Notes under the pieces: model-generated
Told to the model about the DNA's origin: nothing
Databases searched by the model: none
Seen by the model: only the letters and a program-made list of their open reading frames with translations
Translations under genes and position numbers: made by a program
Shown: in pieces, positions 21,848-35,200 of the stretch
Position numbering within the stretch: the first letter of the stretch is position 1
How the letters are laid out: each line of letters opens with the position of its first letter
From: Penelope pileata
Taxonomy: Eukaryota > Chordata > Aves > Galliformes > Cracidae
Direction: 5' to 3'
Length of the DNA stretch: 64,000 nt
NCBI GenBank assembly: GCA_013396635.1
Contig: WBMW01003836.1
Coordinates: forward strand, 309,469-373,468

Positions 21848-24800
21848 TCACTCTTCAGGCCTCAACTCCAAGCTTTGGTGCTGTACCCTCGAGTGAACAC
21901 GCTCATAGAAAAGCAAGTAAGCACTGGAAGAAAGGACCTCCTGCAGGCTAGCTTTGCGAACTGTGTCATCTGAAATCCATAACCACTGATTGCTGACAGA
22001 GAGGGGGTTCTTGGAAGAAGGCGGAGAGCGGCGGTAAGTCACAAAGTGTCCGGAGTGCATGTCTCCGTGGTGAACCACAACTGCCATCAGCCGGTACAGG
22101 TACACAGGGGAACTGAAAGGCAAATGAGACAAGGGTCAGCAGACCTTGCGGGCCACACTTGTCCCTAAAGAAGCTCCAGCTGCTTTGTGTTCACTTGCAA
22201 TTTCTTTTTAGAGCAAGTAGATGTCTCTGTAAGAGACGTGCTGCTTTATTCTGTGGAAAAAATCAAACCGTTTTCATTTTAATGCACCACAGAGCTAATA
22301 GGCTTTGCAGAGTGTAACTGAATTTTGTAACCATGTCTTCCATCAAACCAGTGTTTAGTCCTTACACCACTGTTACTGGACAGAAAAGTTATTCTGGAAA
22401 AATGTGATTCTTAACTGAGAAGAGGTAAAATCAGGGCAGGTAATCCACAGATAGCAATGGGTGTGCTCTCAAGGGCCTGCTCTACAACTGTTTCATAACA
22501 GATGTTTAGCACAGAATGTTTCCCTGCTTCTCATTTCCTGAAGTGATTGTGGGAAGCGTGTTCCCCATGGGGATAATAAGCAGTGGCAGACAATTCTGTA
22601 GCAGAACTATCCATTGGTCACAGGTGTGAAAACAAGTGAGCTTTCACAGAGGCCAAGAAAACAGATTATCAGCAGAAGCATCAAGATTGGATTTACCAAG
22701 TAGAGTCACTGCAGCTGCCAACTTATATCGAGGAGCTTGGTAAATAGAACCCTTACAGGTATTTTTCAATATTGTAATAATTTCTTGCAATAGTTTAAAG
22801 AAATCAAATAACCCTCAGAGTAATAAGGACGGGATAGCAGAAAAACAGCAAGAATAAGAATAGGGCTATCCAGAAGGATGATTGCTGCTTGCTGAATCAA
22901 AGTAAGGAGGTTCTGAGTTTTGCCTGTAATATGCTATACTCCCTTTTCTAGTAGGAGAGAAACGGAGACAAAGGCAACGACTCAAAAATCAGTCAAGAGA
23001 AGAGGGGAAAAAAAAAATGCTGCACAGGAGCCAGGATAGATGTTAAACCTACACAGCCTTTTGATGAAAACAGAATAACAAAAAACATAATCCCCATGGA
23101 CAGAAATACAAATAGGGTACAAATCTCTTGCTTACCTGCATTCAGGGAATGCAGTGAGTGGAAATGTTCCCGAGGACATCAGCAATGAAGTGGAGCAGGC
23201 ACCGTTCACAAGCAGTGATTTAGTACCATGTGTCTGTTCTGCGTCTGCAAAAGAAAACAGATGTTAGTAATCCCACTTAAATGCTCTTAATGGTATTGCT
23301 AATCACTGCTTCTGTTTCTACAGTACTTTCCATCACAGAGTGTGAAGATATTTTGCTAATTTTAATTCATTTCATATCCAGAAATTATATTCCTGGATGA
23401 GGAATGTAATATGCAAGGACAGGGGTAACTGTTTTTATATGACACACAAAAATGGCCACGTGTACAAAACAGCAAATAAGTAAAACACTGAGTTGTACAA
23501 GCCATAGACCCACTACATTTCCTAGCTGCTAAGAAGTCACCACTCCCAGCATCCTTTCTGTGCTTGTTCTGAAGCCTTAGAAGAGATCACTAACAAGCTA
23601 ATTGATCACTAGGGCTTCCTGAGCTCAGCATTCATCAGTCCTTGGGATCCTGCAAGCTCTTCACTCTATGGGGTTTGTTTGTTTGTATAGTCTTTAATAT
23701 TTAGTAGAATCAAATTATCAAAACTGAACTGTAAAGCTGTAACAGAGTATCTTATTTCTCCCTGGAAAAGGGATTTTTATGTGTCCTCTTTGCACAGTGT
23801 AAGTAAAGATGCTGCTCTTAGGTTCATTCTGCAGATTGAAGTGTTTTAACACTGAAATGTAGAAATACCTGGTATGTTTTATTTTCAGAACCAATACCTG
23901 CAGGTTTTACTGCTACCCCATCCTTTGTTCCAGGCTTTGTCTCTTCAGAGCTTTTCTGATTCGGATCATTCCGGCTTGGTTTGTGAACAGGAATGTGATA
24001 TTTGTAGATGTCCATGATTAGGAACTCATTGAACTGTACGTGTTCGTGACGTTTCAGGGGAGTCCCTTGGTTTGACCAGCTCAGTCTTTGCAGATGGATG
24101 CACAAACACTGAGGGAGCTTCAGACACGTTCCATACAAAAGGAAAGCCAAAATACATTTTAAAGAGAGAGAAACAGCTGTTAAAAGCAAGCTGATGGAGC
24201 TGGTAAGTCCAGAAGATAAGGAATTAAGTCACTAAACTGTTGTTCCTTTATGTGCTGTTCTGCATCTAAGCTTCCTGCAATACTATTTCTGAGTCAAGAT
24301 AAAATCTCACAACTCTTGGGATTTCTAATAGTGTCACTGCTACTCATTAGGCAGTAGCATAGCTTATGTAGGTTATTTTCACCTAATGGGGGAAGGAAAA
24401 AAAAAGTCCATCTCGTTTAGCTTGATGATCTGTGAGGAAGAAATGAGCACTGGAATTTGTTTCAGTACGTTGCTGCAAGGCATTTGCTAATATTCCACAA
24501 GTAATGGCTTCACACAGTAAGAGTGCCCAGGGGAAAAAGGTCAAGGAGTTATAAATATCTGACACACAACGTTGTGCCAGGGCTCACCTCTGTCAGTCAG
24601 TACAGATTATGATAAATGGCCCTGCTGTCCTCTGCATTACATGATCACAAAACAGGAGGAGACTCCTAAGAACCTCTAATATAAATTTCTCCTGTTGTTT
24701 AGCACTACAGTCTCGTTTAAACCATCTGTATTTAGAATATTTCAAATGCTTCTAAATGGGCAATTGCAAAATATCCTACAAGGAGACTATGTCTGAATCA

Positions 24801-27800
24801 CTTCGCTTACCAAGAATTAATGCAAGGCTTGCAAACTGCACCTAAGCCAAACTCAACTTTAAGTGCTTTGCTGAGTAACAGCAGAATACTCACATTCTTT
24901 AAGCTACAGAGTTCAGAACTTTGCTGAATTGAGGCCTTAATGCCTACAAATATTTGACAAATAAACTTTTTTTTGAAGGAAAACATTAAAGAATTGTAGT
25001 AAGTAGTAAAAGTAGACATCAAGCAAACAGATTCAGATAAGAAATTACTGTTCAATAGGATTTTAAAATACATTTGGAGGGTCAGCTTGCCTCACCTTCC
25101 CCAGCTTTAATTGCTTAACAAATGTTGTTCTCTGGTTTTCTATGCTTTGTCCATTCAGGGTCCCTTCTGCTTGAATCTGAAATCAAAGGGAAAATGGAAA
25201 CATTTGGTTCCTCACTGTATCCAGTTACACATAACAATGCTGCAGGTTTGCATACTGAGGTGTGCTTGGTTCATTAATTGCATCTACAATTCTCCTTTGT
25301 CAAGTGTTGTTGGCCTGTCCTAATAGATCAAAGTTTTAACACAAAACTGAGCAGAAATGAGCATTTAGAAAGCAAACCTAGTCTCCAGGTTTATGTGTAG
25401 TAACATGCCACTTCTGTTAGTTTTCAAACAAACCATTTTGGCTCTCTATCATCAAAATAAAGGCAACTGGAAAGTACTGTTTAAAAGGATCAGAACAAAA
25501 AAAACCATCCTAAATATTACCTAAATACCAAATGAAGCATTTGTCAATATTGTTATATCAGTAATAAATAAAGCTTCAAAATGCTGTGGGGCAATAACTA
25601 TTTTAAACACAACAAATCCCAGGCAGGCTGGAGGCTTTCCTGAAGTCATGAAGAAAGTAGAAAACTGAAGCCATAATTCTCAGTCACCAATCTTCAAATT
25701 GAGCTAGAGGGTTATATAAATTAAAATGACATACTTTAGTGCAGTTGTCACACACAACATCCTTCACAGATTCAGAGGAGATGAAGTGATGGAGGCAGTG
25801 ATCCAGCGTCATAGGACGACCCTTAGAACAAGAACAACAAAATTATTTGCAGACATCAGCTAACAAGCTGTGACAGTACAAAGGTCCTGCACATTTTGTC
25901 CCCAAAATCCAAAACGTTTTGTCATTTAAAGATTTTACAAAGCCAGAGACAAACAGAAACAACTTCCAGTTGAAATCACTTGATCCAAAAGCCTGTACTG
26001 GGTACCTGGTGTGCTATCACCACAGAAACAGAGCACTTGAAGGTCGTCCTCTGAGCCTGCCAGACATGCACAGCCCTCAGAATACAGTCTGGTCTGTTTA
26101 TATTACGCTAAAAGGACCAAATACTCCACTAGGAGAAAAAGAAAACTCTGTTGGTGTTAACATCCTGCTCGTCACACTGATTGCTAATCTGCCCCAACAC
26201 ATTAGTGGTAAGGCACTGTGTTAACACACCAGGGCCATTTATAAGGGCAACTCCAGCTGTCATTTACACTTAGGCTGTAGCCCCTTAACGAGACACTAGT
26301 GAAGACAAAGCTCTGGTGACAAGGCAGCAGACAGACTGGCTGGAGCATCCAGCAGTGGCAGACACGTACCCACATGGCTGCAGGAATACTCAGTGAGAGA
26401 CTGTCAAAGGTGTCGTACCTCACAGGGCTCTGCAAGAACACATTTCAAATGCAGTGAGCAAAAATCCACAACAGTCTAAAAAAAAAAAAAAAACCCACCG
26501 CCCAACAGTGTCATGCAAAGCAAATGTGGCCACGTATGTCTGGTGGATAGCATCAGAACACCCACTTCCCCCAGTGGGTGCACTGCTAGGAAACACCTGA
26601 TGCAGTGCACAAGGTGCTGCTCTGCCTGTTCCTACTTTTTCACTTTTAAATTTGTTTGCAAGTTTTTGAAAAGTACTAAATGTCCTCCTATAGTTTGATC
26701 TACGAATGAAATTTATTTTCTATATTTGTTCTTTATTCAGGTTATCTTCATCTCCTTACTCGGGACAACAGGACTGCAACTGAATTTGCCTCTGCATGTG
26801 CAATCACAGTACTGCGTGCTGAATGAATAGCTAGTCCTAAACTGCAACCCCTGTGAGTGGATTTTCAGTATATGGTATCTATGATATTGGTTAATAAATG
26901 TAATAATTAAACTGTTGTTCTGTCTGATAAGACAGCTGTAATCCCCAGGAAGTGAATCACACTTCATTTTCTTCAGTATGTTTAGCAATATTTCCTTGTT
27001 CATCACCAATGTCGTAATAAGCACCTGAAAAAATAGTGGCTGAAGCTGCTAGTCCTGCAAACCTTTGAGTTTAAACCAGCTATGTTGGAAACAGGGGAGG
27101 ATGGTTTCACAGAACTTCTCAGGCATCCTTTTTCATGTGTACCCACACATGACACACTTTTTCTCATACCTGGTGTTCACAGTGTTTGCAAACCATGTTG
27201 CTAGTCAGCCTTCCGTGAAAGGGGTGCTGAGACTTCCAGTGACTGGACATAGGAGGAAGAGAGCCTGAAACACAAAGTTGAAATGGCCCTTTTATTTTCA
27301 AATCATCCATGTTCATCGCTGTAATTCCAAATTTTTGCTCTATTGTAACAGAAGCTCTACAGCGTGGTCTGCCCCACTGACAAATAATGGTATTATACAG
27401 ATGAAGGGATGCACTTCAGTCCAGTAAAGACAGATCATTGATCTTATCCCCTTAACAAGCAAAGGGACTACACTATGACTTGATATTCGTGTTTCAGGAT
27501 GGAAGAAAAACATACCTCTTGTTCGGCAGGTTATTTGCTTTTGGGTTATTTCTGGCTGCTATAGAGGAAGAGAAAAGGTTCCATTAGCCTCACCTTAGAA
27601 AACCTGGAATATTTAATATCTTATTTCCTCCCTGATGTGCTTTTCTGATGCTAAAACAATTATATGATTTAGTGTTTGTCTTTGAAGGCAGATGAAAAAC
27701 CTGACGTACAACAAATATCCAAGTGACAAAAAGAGCAGTTCTGATAAAATGAACAATTAACCTGCAGAATGCTCTGCGTGGCAGTCCTGAAATAAAAGTG

Positions 27801-29593
27801 TAACTATTTTTATTAGACCTCTTGTATAAATAACATCGGTAAAGAAGTCACCTCCAGCGAATGCACATCAAACAGGTGTGTGACACGTGGCTGATGGTCC
27901 CGTTCATCTTCCAGTGAAGAGGTGAGGACATGAAATAGCTCATGAGCATCCTATTAGAGGCATAAGAGTTAGAAGAAGCAAAAAAAAAAAAAAAAAAATC
28001 CCAGCATACACAAGGGGTACTGATACTCATCTGGCTACATCACTGCACTAGGAAATTAGAGGAAAAATTACTGCTTACACATTACTGCTTACACTGCTTA
28101 TCCTACACATTAATAATAATCATTTATGCATCCACTGCAATTTTAGCAAGAAGTGTTTTCTATACAGGTGAACTTCATAGCAGCACACATTATTAAAAAT
28201 ATTCTGGGCTGGATAAGTTAAAAAGGTACTAAAATCATTGAGGAAAAAAATGAATGCACAACTGCCTGGTTTCCTGGGTTTCAGTCAAAGCATCATTGAA
28301 ATCTGTGCTATTTGGTTTGGCTCAGAAACATAAAAGAAGGATGCAGCCATATTTTATGAATGAGATAATGGACTGAGTTCATCGACCAGCTGCACTTCAC
28401 TTGGGGGCTGGAAATCCTGACAACGAGAGTTGGCAATCTTTGATGTGAGGTGTGACTGAATTTGGAAACATTAATGGAGTCCAGTGCTGTGAGCAGGGCA
28501 GTACTTCACCACAGACCGTGAGCCATAGTGAAGTTAGGGCTGCTTCTGTCTTAGTGTCATTGGCTCCACTGCATCAAATCAGAAAGCACTGAGGGTTTGA
28601 AGCAGCCAGGGTTTCCACGACAAATATGTGAGCAAACTGAAATCCATTCATTAAGCACACGGTTGTTTTCCTTCACTTTTTAAAGCAAACTTCTTTTTGC
28701 TACAGCAAAGACTGGGATTTGACACCCCCTGCTATTAATGCCATTGCTCCAGGTTGCTGCTACTCCACATCTAAGCACTGGAGTGTACATCAGGCCGTCT
28801 GCCTGCAGTTTTGTAATCACCTGCTCTTCAAATGTTGAGATCTGCCACCTGTAAATCCTCAGAACTTCCAGCAAGCAGCTTGCATCCAGGACGTCGTCGT
28901 CTGTCACCTCTCGGCAGGATAAAGCTGGAGACATCGCATTTGAACAGGTGAGAAGCAGCCACAAAGCACAGTTAGAAGACAGCTCTGTCTGGTTTGGGAT
29001 TTCTGGGACTTATATCGTGGATTACCGTACCAGCCTTGGGTCAGACAGGTAGACAAGGACAATCAAACTAGGGTGTATGAATTGCAGCTCTCATCTGACG
29101 TAACTGCAATCTAATGTGTGTAAAGTGAAAGGTTTTTCAACCAACTGATACAGAGAGTATTATAAACACTGTCTGAAAAGATGAATTTTCACTAGTGGAT
29201 TAGGCAAAGGATGGGGCTTTACACACCACGAAAACCCCAGTGTTAACGTCTCATCATCCCATTACCAATGAGCTGGCACAATCTCAGCGTGAACCCTGAG
29301 ACAAAAAAAGAGAGGAACGCAAAGCCTGATCTTCCCCTCTTCAGGGAAGGGGACTAGAGAGGGTTGGTGCTGGGGGTTCTGAGCTCAGCACAAGGAAGAA
29401 GCCGCCGTACCTCGGAGGAGATGCAGCAAAGTGAGCGACAGGGAGCGGTGCTCCGAGGGCTGGCCCTGCTCCGAGCGGGGCTGCGCCGTGAACTCCTCGA
29501 GCCAGCTGAGGAAGGAGGGGCAGGAGGACAGGCCCTGCAGCAGGGAGTTCATGAAGCACGTGTTGCCCAGGTTCAGGAGCCCGGGGACGAGCC
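21848..29593 (-). CDS. USP30: Ubiquitin carboxyl-terminal hydrolase 30, protease domain; 5' end missing
   Basis: Outer-mitochondrial-membrane deubiquitinase that removes ubiquitin from mitochondrial proteins and opposes Parkin-driven mitophagy. Exons 5' to 3': 29411-29593, 28821-28924, 27852-27950, 27516-27558, 27170-27264, 26370-26429, 25735-25821, 25096-25176, 23898-24117, 23136-23244, 21848-22112. Phases agree throughout, giving 447 residues. The catalytic Cys is in LNLGNTCFMNS (codon 29556-29558), His in HSGHFVTYRR and the unusual triad Ser in WISDDTV, with zinc-site cysteines in CKHC and CDNC. Human USP30 has 517 residues, and the shortfall of about 70 equals the N-terminal segment with the transmembrane anchor. 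Exon 29411-29593 begins in mid-codon (GLVPG), so an upstream coding exon must exist; none with a membrane segment is visible up to 30250. Confidence 0.95.
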
Positions 29594-29991
29594 CTGCAAG
29601 TAGCAACACCAGAGTTTGCACAGTGGGATCTCGGGAAACCTCGCTGTTTTCACTGCTAAGTGTTCCATTCGGTGTCAAAACGACATAGAAATGATATTAT
29701 TTTGGTTTATAGGTACTAAAATGACATTAACATGATGTTGTTTCGGTTTACTCGGTACTCAGCACCCACTGGAAAGTAAAAGGCTCCCGTGCAGGTGTTC
29801 TGCATTCTGAAACTCAACATAAAATCCTCTGCCCGCAGCGGTTTGGTGACGAGGTGACCACAAAAGAGACACAAACACGGGGCCAATCAGTGACAGTTCA
29901 ACCCCAAAACAACGTCAGTGGCTGGCACAAGGCACCCAGCCCTTTGTTCGGCACCGATCCTGCAGCGTGCCAGGCTGCCAGCCCTCAGCAC

Positions 29992-30083
29992 CATGGCAGC
30001 CACGTCACCTTTACCCCCGGTGTCACCTTTACCCCCGGTGTCACCTTTACCCCCAGCAAAGCGCTGCCGGGAGCTCACAGTAN
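29992..30083 (-). other. Possible USP30 first-exon region ending at an ambiguous base
   Basis: On the minus strand a strong Kozak context (GCTGCCATGG) gives an ATG at 29992-29994, opening MVLRAGSLARCRIG and on for 35 residues. It does not resemble the expected USP30 N-terminus. The upstream side carries an 18-bp tandem repeat and then a single N at 30083 beside the CpG promoter. Either this is noncoding leader, or the true first exons were lost at the N. Low confidence in any coding role. Confidence 0.25.
30005..30058. repeat. Tandem repeat, 18 bp x 3
   Basis: Three contiguous copies of TCACCTTTACCCCCGGTG (30005-30022, 30023-30040, and a slightly diverged 30041-30058). The unit is a multiple of three and stays open in the minus frame as a GGKGDT-type repeat, but no evidence places it in a protein. 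Confidence 0.9.
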
Positions 30084-30088
30084 GGGCG

Positions 30089-30133
30089 CCGGAAGTGGAG
30101 CCGGAAGTGGCCGCCCCCTAGCAACGGTTGCTA
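30089..30133. promoter_or_regulatory. USP30-side CpG promoter with paired ETS sites and inverted repeat
   Basis: Two CCGGAAGTG ETS-type motifs occur 12 bp apart (30089-30097 and 30101-30109). They are followed by a near-perfect inverted repeat TAGCAACGGTTGCTA (30119-30133) in CpG-rich sequence. Tandem ETS motifs are typical of housekeeping, often mitochondria-related, promoters. Position upstream of USP30 on the minus strand makes it the likely USP30 promoter. Confidence 0.55.
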
Positions 30134-32178
30134 AGGCCGCGGGCCTTGCGAGGCCTGCTGGGCCCTGCGGTTTGCGGGCCTTGGCGCAAGGCCTCGCTGG
30201 GCGACCCGAGGGCTTCGCTGTGCGCGCAGCGCGGACATTTTTGAACTGAGGCGCTTTAAGGGTTGTTTAGAGGAAGAAGTGTTTCCGGGCAGTGCCACCC
30301 GGCAGGCAGTGACTGACACGTGCAGCGTCTGAGAGCACCTCGAGATGGGGCTGTGGGCCTGGCAGCGTCCTCCTCCTCCTCCTCGTGCCTTCCTGAATTA
30401 ACCACCGGCGTTGTTACCGAGCAGCTGGTGCAGCCCGGCTTGCCTGGCCTCGACCCATGTGTACCAGGACGGCAGCGGGCTGAGGCGGGCAGGGAGGTGG
30501 CAGAGGGGACAGACAGAGCTGTCCTGGCAGCTGCAGCGCTCACATGAGCTGTGCCAGTCTGGGACACTGCCCTGAGCCCACGGAACCTCTGTGCTGAGGG
30601 GGCCAAAGCTCACAGCTGCAGCGTGTTGGAAAATTGGACTATATTTAGTAAATAAACCGTAGTGTAGTGGCTGTGTTCTAAAGGGAGAGCTACTGCTCCT
30701 CTGCAAGAGGAAACACAAGTCTTGCAAATCAGGAGTGCGGGGGTAGACCAGTTTTGTCTCTTAAAGCCTTTTGGATTTTTCACGTGCTGGGCCGTGCTGC
30801 CTTTCGTTCCAGAGGAACTGCTGAGCTCCTTCCTCTGCGGCAGCAAGCAGCCGGGGCGATGCCCTTCCTCACCCAAACCACACCTGCACCCACCTGGGAT
30901 GAGGGAGGGGACCAGTGAGGGACGAGCCGTGCTGGGAGGGACGAGCAGGGGCTGGCAGGAGAGGTGGCAGCGGCCTGGGTGCACACATCTTGATCCACGT
31001 GGGGTGACCCTGAGGTGCCTGAGACACCCCCATGTCCTGTATGGGACCTGTCCTATGCCCAGCGCATGGCTGGGGGCCGCGGGAGAGGCGCAGTCACCTG
31101 GAATGGAGCCCACGTCTTCCTGTGGGCACCTGGATCCCCCTCCCAGGCACAAATCAGAGAACTGTTGTCACTATTTGCAAGGAAGCTGAACCCCTAGCTT
31201 CATCAGTTGTGACTCCTTTCCCATAAACACTAAAAAAAATCACATTGTCAGTATTTGGTGTCATAAACTAGGCTGTGTGATGGCTGAGCAGCTCTCCTTC
31301 ACTCTGTGACAGCCAGGCCAGGCCTCTTGCATCGCCCCTTGCTCCCTGGTTGGAATGTGTGCACTTACAGCTTCATCCTCACTGAAGCCTTTCTCACCCA
31401 TCTTCACTGAGTTCACTTTGTTGCTGTCAGGTCATTTCTCTGATTAATCACATGTATTTTACATGTTAATCGTGTCAAAAGTCTCCCAGTCATCTTCTTA
31501 GCACGTTTTTCTTCATTTTCTCCCACAAGCCTTTCTCTGGAAAGGATGCTGCTGTAAATGCACAAATAAATCATCTCCTCCAATTGAGGAAGAAAAGCTA
31601 CAGGGATGAGGGTGCCAGGGGGACAGCACATTCCCCAGGTAAGTGCTAGAGATTTTTACAAAGCGGTCTCATTCTGTGTCCAAGGAAGCGCTCAGAAACG
31701 CTGTGAGGTCGCTGTGAGAGATCCCACATGGGGACTTTCCCTGCATGCCCGAAACCACTCTGCAGGACGGGGGTTTCCTGCAGAGCCCCTCACCAAAACG
31801 AAGCTGTTCACTGCTCAGTGGGCTGCACCATTCCCAAAAAGACCCTTTGCCATCCTCCTGGGAGCAGCCCCACCTGAAACCACTTCTTGTGGCTTTCCTT
31901 ACGGCAGTCCCAACGCTGCCCAGCCCGTTTGCTGATGGCACTTTGCATCCCCCGTGCCCCAACCCCGCGACAGACGCATCCCCAGCCGCGGCTGCCGGGG
32001 AGACACGGGCAGGCTGGCAGGCAGCTCCCTGCAGCAGGCACGGCGAGGGGAGGGAGGGAGCTGCTCTGCCCTCCCCGCCGTGCTGAGCTGAGCCGTGCCG
32101 CGCCGTGCCCGGTGCCAGCGGCCGCCGGAGCTGTCCAGCCACCCGCGCCCGTTCCCCGCAGCCGCAGCCATCCCCGCC
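30134..32178. other. Spacer between divergent USP30 and SVOP
   Basis: Two kilobases with no recognisable exon. The right 300 bp (about 31900-32180) are GC-rich and presumably contain the SVOP promoter and 5' UTR. ORFs on either strand show low-complexity composition and no family motif. Confidence 0.5.
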
Positions 32179-32246
32179 ATGCGAGAGCGATGAGAGCAGC
32201 TCCTGCGGGCGCAGCAAGGCAATGGAGGATGATTTATTCCAGCTGA
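32179..32246 (+). promoter_or_regulatory. Two upstream ORFs at the SVOP start
   Basis: If transcription begins upstream of 32179, the leader carries ATG CGA GAG CGA TGA (32179-32193, four residues). An overlapping ATG at 32190 opens an 18-residue ORF ending at 32246. The second ORF passes through the SVOP ATG (32222) in another frame. Both have G at -3. They could reduce or gate SVOP translation; whether they are in the mRNA is not known. Confidence 0.5.
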
Positions 32247-35200
32247 GACAGCTGCCGTAAGTAGCACCGGCAGGGGAGCGAGGATGCGCAGGGCTTCTTC
32301 TCAACGGGCTGCGGGGATATCGTGCATCCTGGTGATTTTTAGAGGAATTGTTTTTAGGAAGTGTCTCAGGCCCCGGGAAGCAGGCCATTTTCCTTGTGTG
32401 GATGCCTGGGTTCAGCATCCTGGGGGCATGCAGGGATTCATTTGTTATATAAATTCACCCCGTTTTTATTTTTTGCGTGAACTTGGCGGTGGTAGAAATG
32501 AGGAGGGCTGGAGCAAAACCGTGGAAGTGTCGAAAATTTTTCGGAGAGGAAACGTTGCTGTTACATTTGCAAGGTGGATTGCATCTGTAAATAACGTTGT
32601 GCTAGGGAAGGCATCTTCCTCAGCTTCCTGCTTCGTGCCGTGAGCTGATTGCAGATCTCAGCCTTTTTTTTTTTTTGCAAAGGTGTGTTGGCAGCGAGCG
32701 TTATTCGTGTTTGCTAACTGCATGCTTCGGAGAAGCAAACATTGCTGCACAGGGGAACGCTGTTATTTATGGCAGACTCCGTCCTGTTGGGCTGTGGTTG
32801 TTAGATCTGTGCAAAAAGGTGATAAAAGCATTGCTGCCTTCTAACAGCAGGGTTTCCTTTCCTTTCCACGAATGCAAGGTGTTGTCTTTAGAAATAAGAG
32901 CATTTCTCCTACTGCTCCGTTGTTGTGTGGTTTGGGCCGTGCTCCTGTTTGTAAATCATTGACTCTGCAAGGCAGGGAATAGATGCTGAAAGTTCATTTT
33001 AAATATTAATGAGCTCCTGTCAATGACGGAGCAAACTGTCCAATAACATTTCCAATAAGTTGAGAAAATGGCCATGAACTCCAGGTGTTTTCAGCCACTT
33101 AGTTCAGCTGCGTTCAGCTCAGTAAAAAGAAAGAGAGAGGATTTCCTTAGGCCGCTATCCCCAATTTTTTTAAAAAAAAAAAAAAAACAAAGCACAGAAA
33201 AATGTTCTAAGGCACTTTTTGGCGTAGGGGTGATTGGACTTCTGCAGCTCTGTGGGATCTTGCAAACAAATGCAGCTCCCTGAGACGGTTCAGCTGGGAC
33301 AAATATTGCAAGTGTGGAGCAGTAGCAGTCACTGTGTGTCCTTCTTCATTCGTGCCAGTTTCTTTCATATGTGCTTAAGTGAAAAGCAGTTTCTTTTATT
33401 CCCTGTGATGAGTAACCTGGCCAGTGAGAGCTCTCTGCTCCCATTGCCATGGAAGTATTTGCAGTTTTTGAATCAGTCCCTGGGCCAGGTGCTTGTAAAG
33501 CTTTTGCAAATACAACATGAATGGTATTTTCCTATTAATTGCCCTTTGTCATAAAGAAAAATCCACCCACAGGCAAACAAATAGTAGTGGTTGTTTGCTA
33601 AGCCTTTGTATGTTGTAGATTTTATGAGGATTATATCTTCACAGACAATTTGCCACCAAGCAATAACTACTTGTGTTTTTCCTATAGGGTCAGCAAGAGA
33701 AAATTCCAAATGAGATAGTTGTACAGAGGTCAAAAAAAAAAAATAATAATAAAAAAATAAAAAAGATGGAGAGAGTTTAAAATTGAGGTTCTGGATGGAA
33801 CCAAGAAAGAACCTGAGCTCAGAGGAGTTTCGTGGTTCTGTTTGGGGACGACTGGGAGGAGGATGCTCTGCATAACCCGAGTGGAGAGGAATCCTAGGTT
33901 CACCGCAGCCAGTGCAGTTTTCTTGCTCCTTTCAAAGAAACCTGGAGTTTTGTTCTGTGTGCTTATGTTTCAGACCTTCCAATGTTAGCCCAGGAAACAA
34001 AATCTGTGAATCTGTTGCTTGTCAGCCAAGACACAAAGGCCAGGGAGAAGCTGTGTCCTGCTGCAGCTGGGAGCGTTACTAAGGCATGACAGTAACTATT
34101 CACCCTGCACATGTCTCGAGATACCCTGACATCTAAAGAAAAAACAATCCCCAAACACCTCAACAGCCTGCATATCAACCTTTACTCACAGACAGCCCCA
34201 TGGGTGGCTCAGATTTTACTTCCTCCATCCTCTCACTCGCTGATGGACCACAGCCCATCCACAGGAGCTTTGCAGGGTGCCTGTTGTTTTGCCCTTCTAT
34301 TGATTTCCATCAGCACTTGGAAGAGAAAACAAGATTGCCAAATACATAAAGGCTTTCACATCACCTCTAGAAGTGCCATACATGCATGTCAGGATCTGCT
34401 GGGTTAGTCTGGGCAGCCTTTAGACCAAAGGATTAAGCTGAAGTTGAAGGGACTCTGCTCATCTTTGTGGTAGAATTACAGTGCTCAAGTATTGCAAGTC
34501 CAAGAGGCACGAGCCTGATCTGTTTCCTAAAAAATGCTTCACTGAAGCTGAAGAAATTGTCGTTTGGAGGACTGAGGGATGTGCTGCACTAGCTGTGTTA
34601 GGTCTGTTTCAAAACCTTTGGTTTGTCACATGAAAGTTAAACGATGAAGGGTTGCGCAAAATCACTCTAAAGCAAGTCCTGAAAGTTGTGTCAAACTTTA
34701 GCAAAGTTCTGCTTTTATGTCTTGTTCTCTCCTTGGCCTCACTGCAGAGATTAGCTCTCAGCTAGTGCCAGAAGAAAAATGCAGGCAGCTGCAAGCATGG
34801 CAATCCCTTGCCAATATCTCCCCTGCCATAGCTGTGCCTGTCAGGCTGCTCCACCCTGCAGCCTCGGCTTGGTTGTAGTGAAAGGAGCAGCATCCTTTGG
34901 TTTCTTGTTCTGTCCCACCTCATTACCTAACAGATTCAGAAAGTGCCAGGTGAACCAAGTACTGGAAGTCAAACATTTTCTGAAGATATTTGGTACTTCT
35001 GGTGTTTCAGGTATTTAATTACATGATGTTAAAGAATTCAGTTTAAGAGAAGAGATGAAAGCAATCGTATTTCTAATCACAGAATTATCATCATGGAAAA
35101 AAAATCAATTCACTGAGTTCCCTTCTGAATCCTCTTTCACTAATTAATGTTTGAGTATCTGGAAATCTCAGGATTCCTGTTTCTCCTAAGATACCAATCA

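Noticed and set aside
26478..28000. A-runs at about 26478 and 27981 as tails of retroposed genes
   Set aside because: No intronless gene copy or target duplication lies upstream of either run; both sit in USP30 introns as simple homopolymers.
29985..30005. REST/RE1-like site (CTCAGCACCATGGCAGCC) upstream of neuronal SVOP
   Set aside because: One base is missing between the two half-sites compared with the canonical spacing, and it lies 2.2 kb from SVOP at a USP30-side ATG.
30119..30133. Palindrome TAGCAACGGTTGCTA as an RFX X-box
   Set aside because: The half-sites are arranged in the opposite order to the RFX consensus (GTTGCC..GGCAAC), so only an inverted repeat is claimed.
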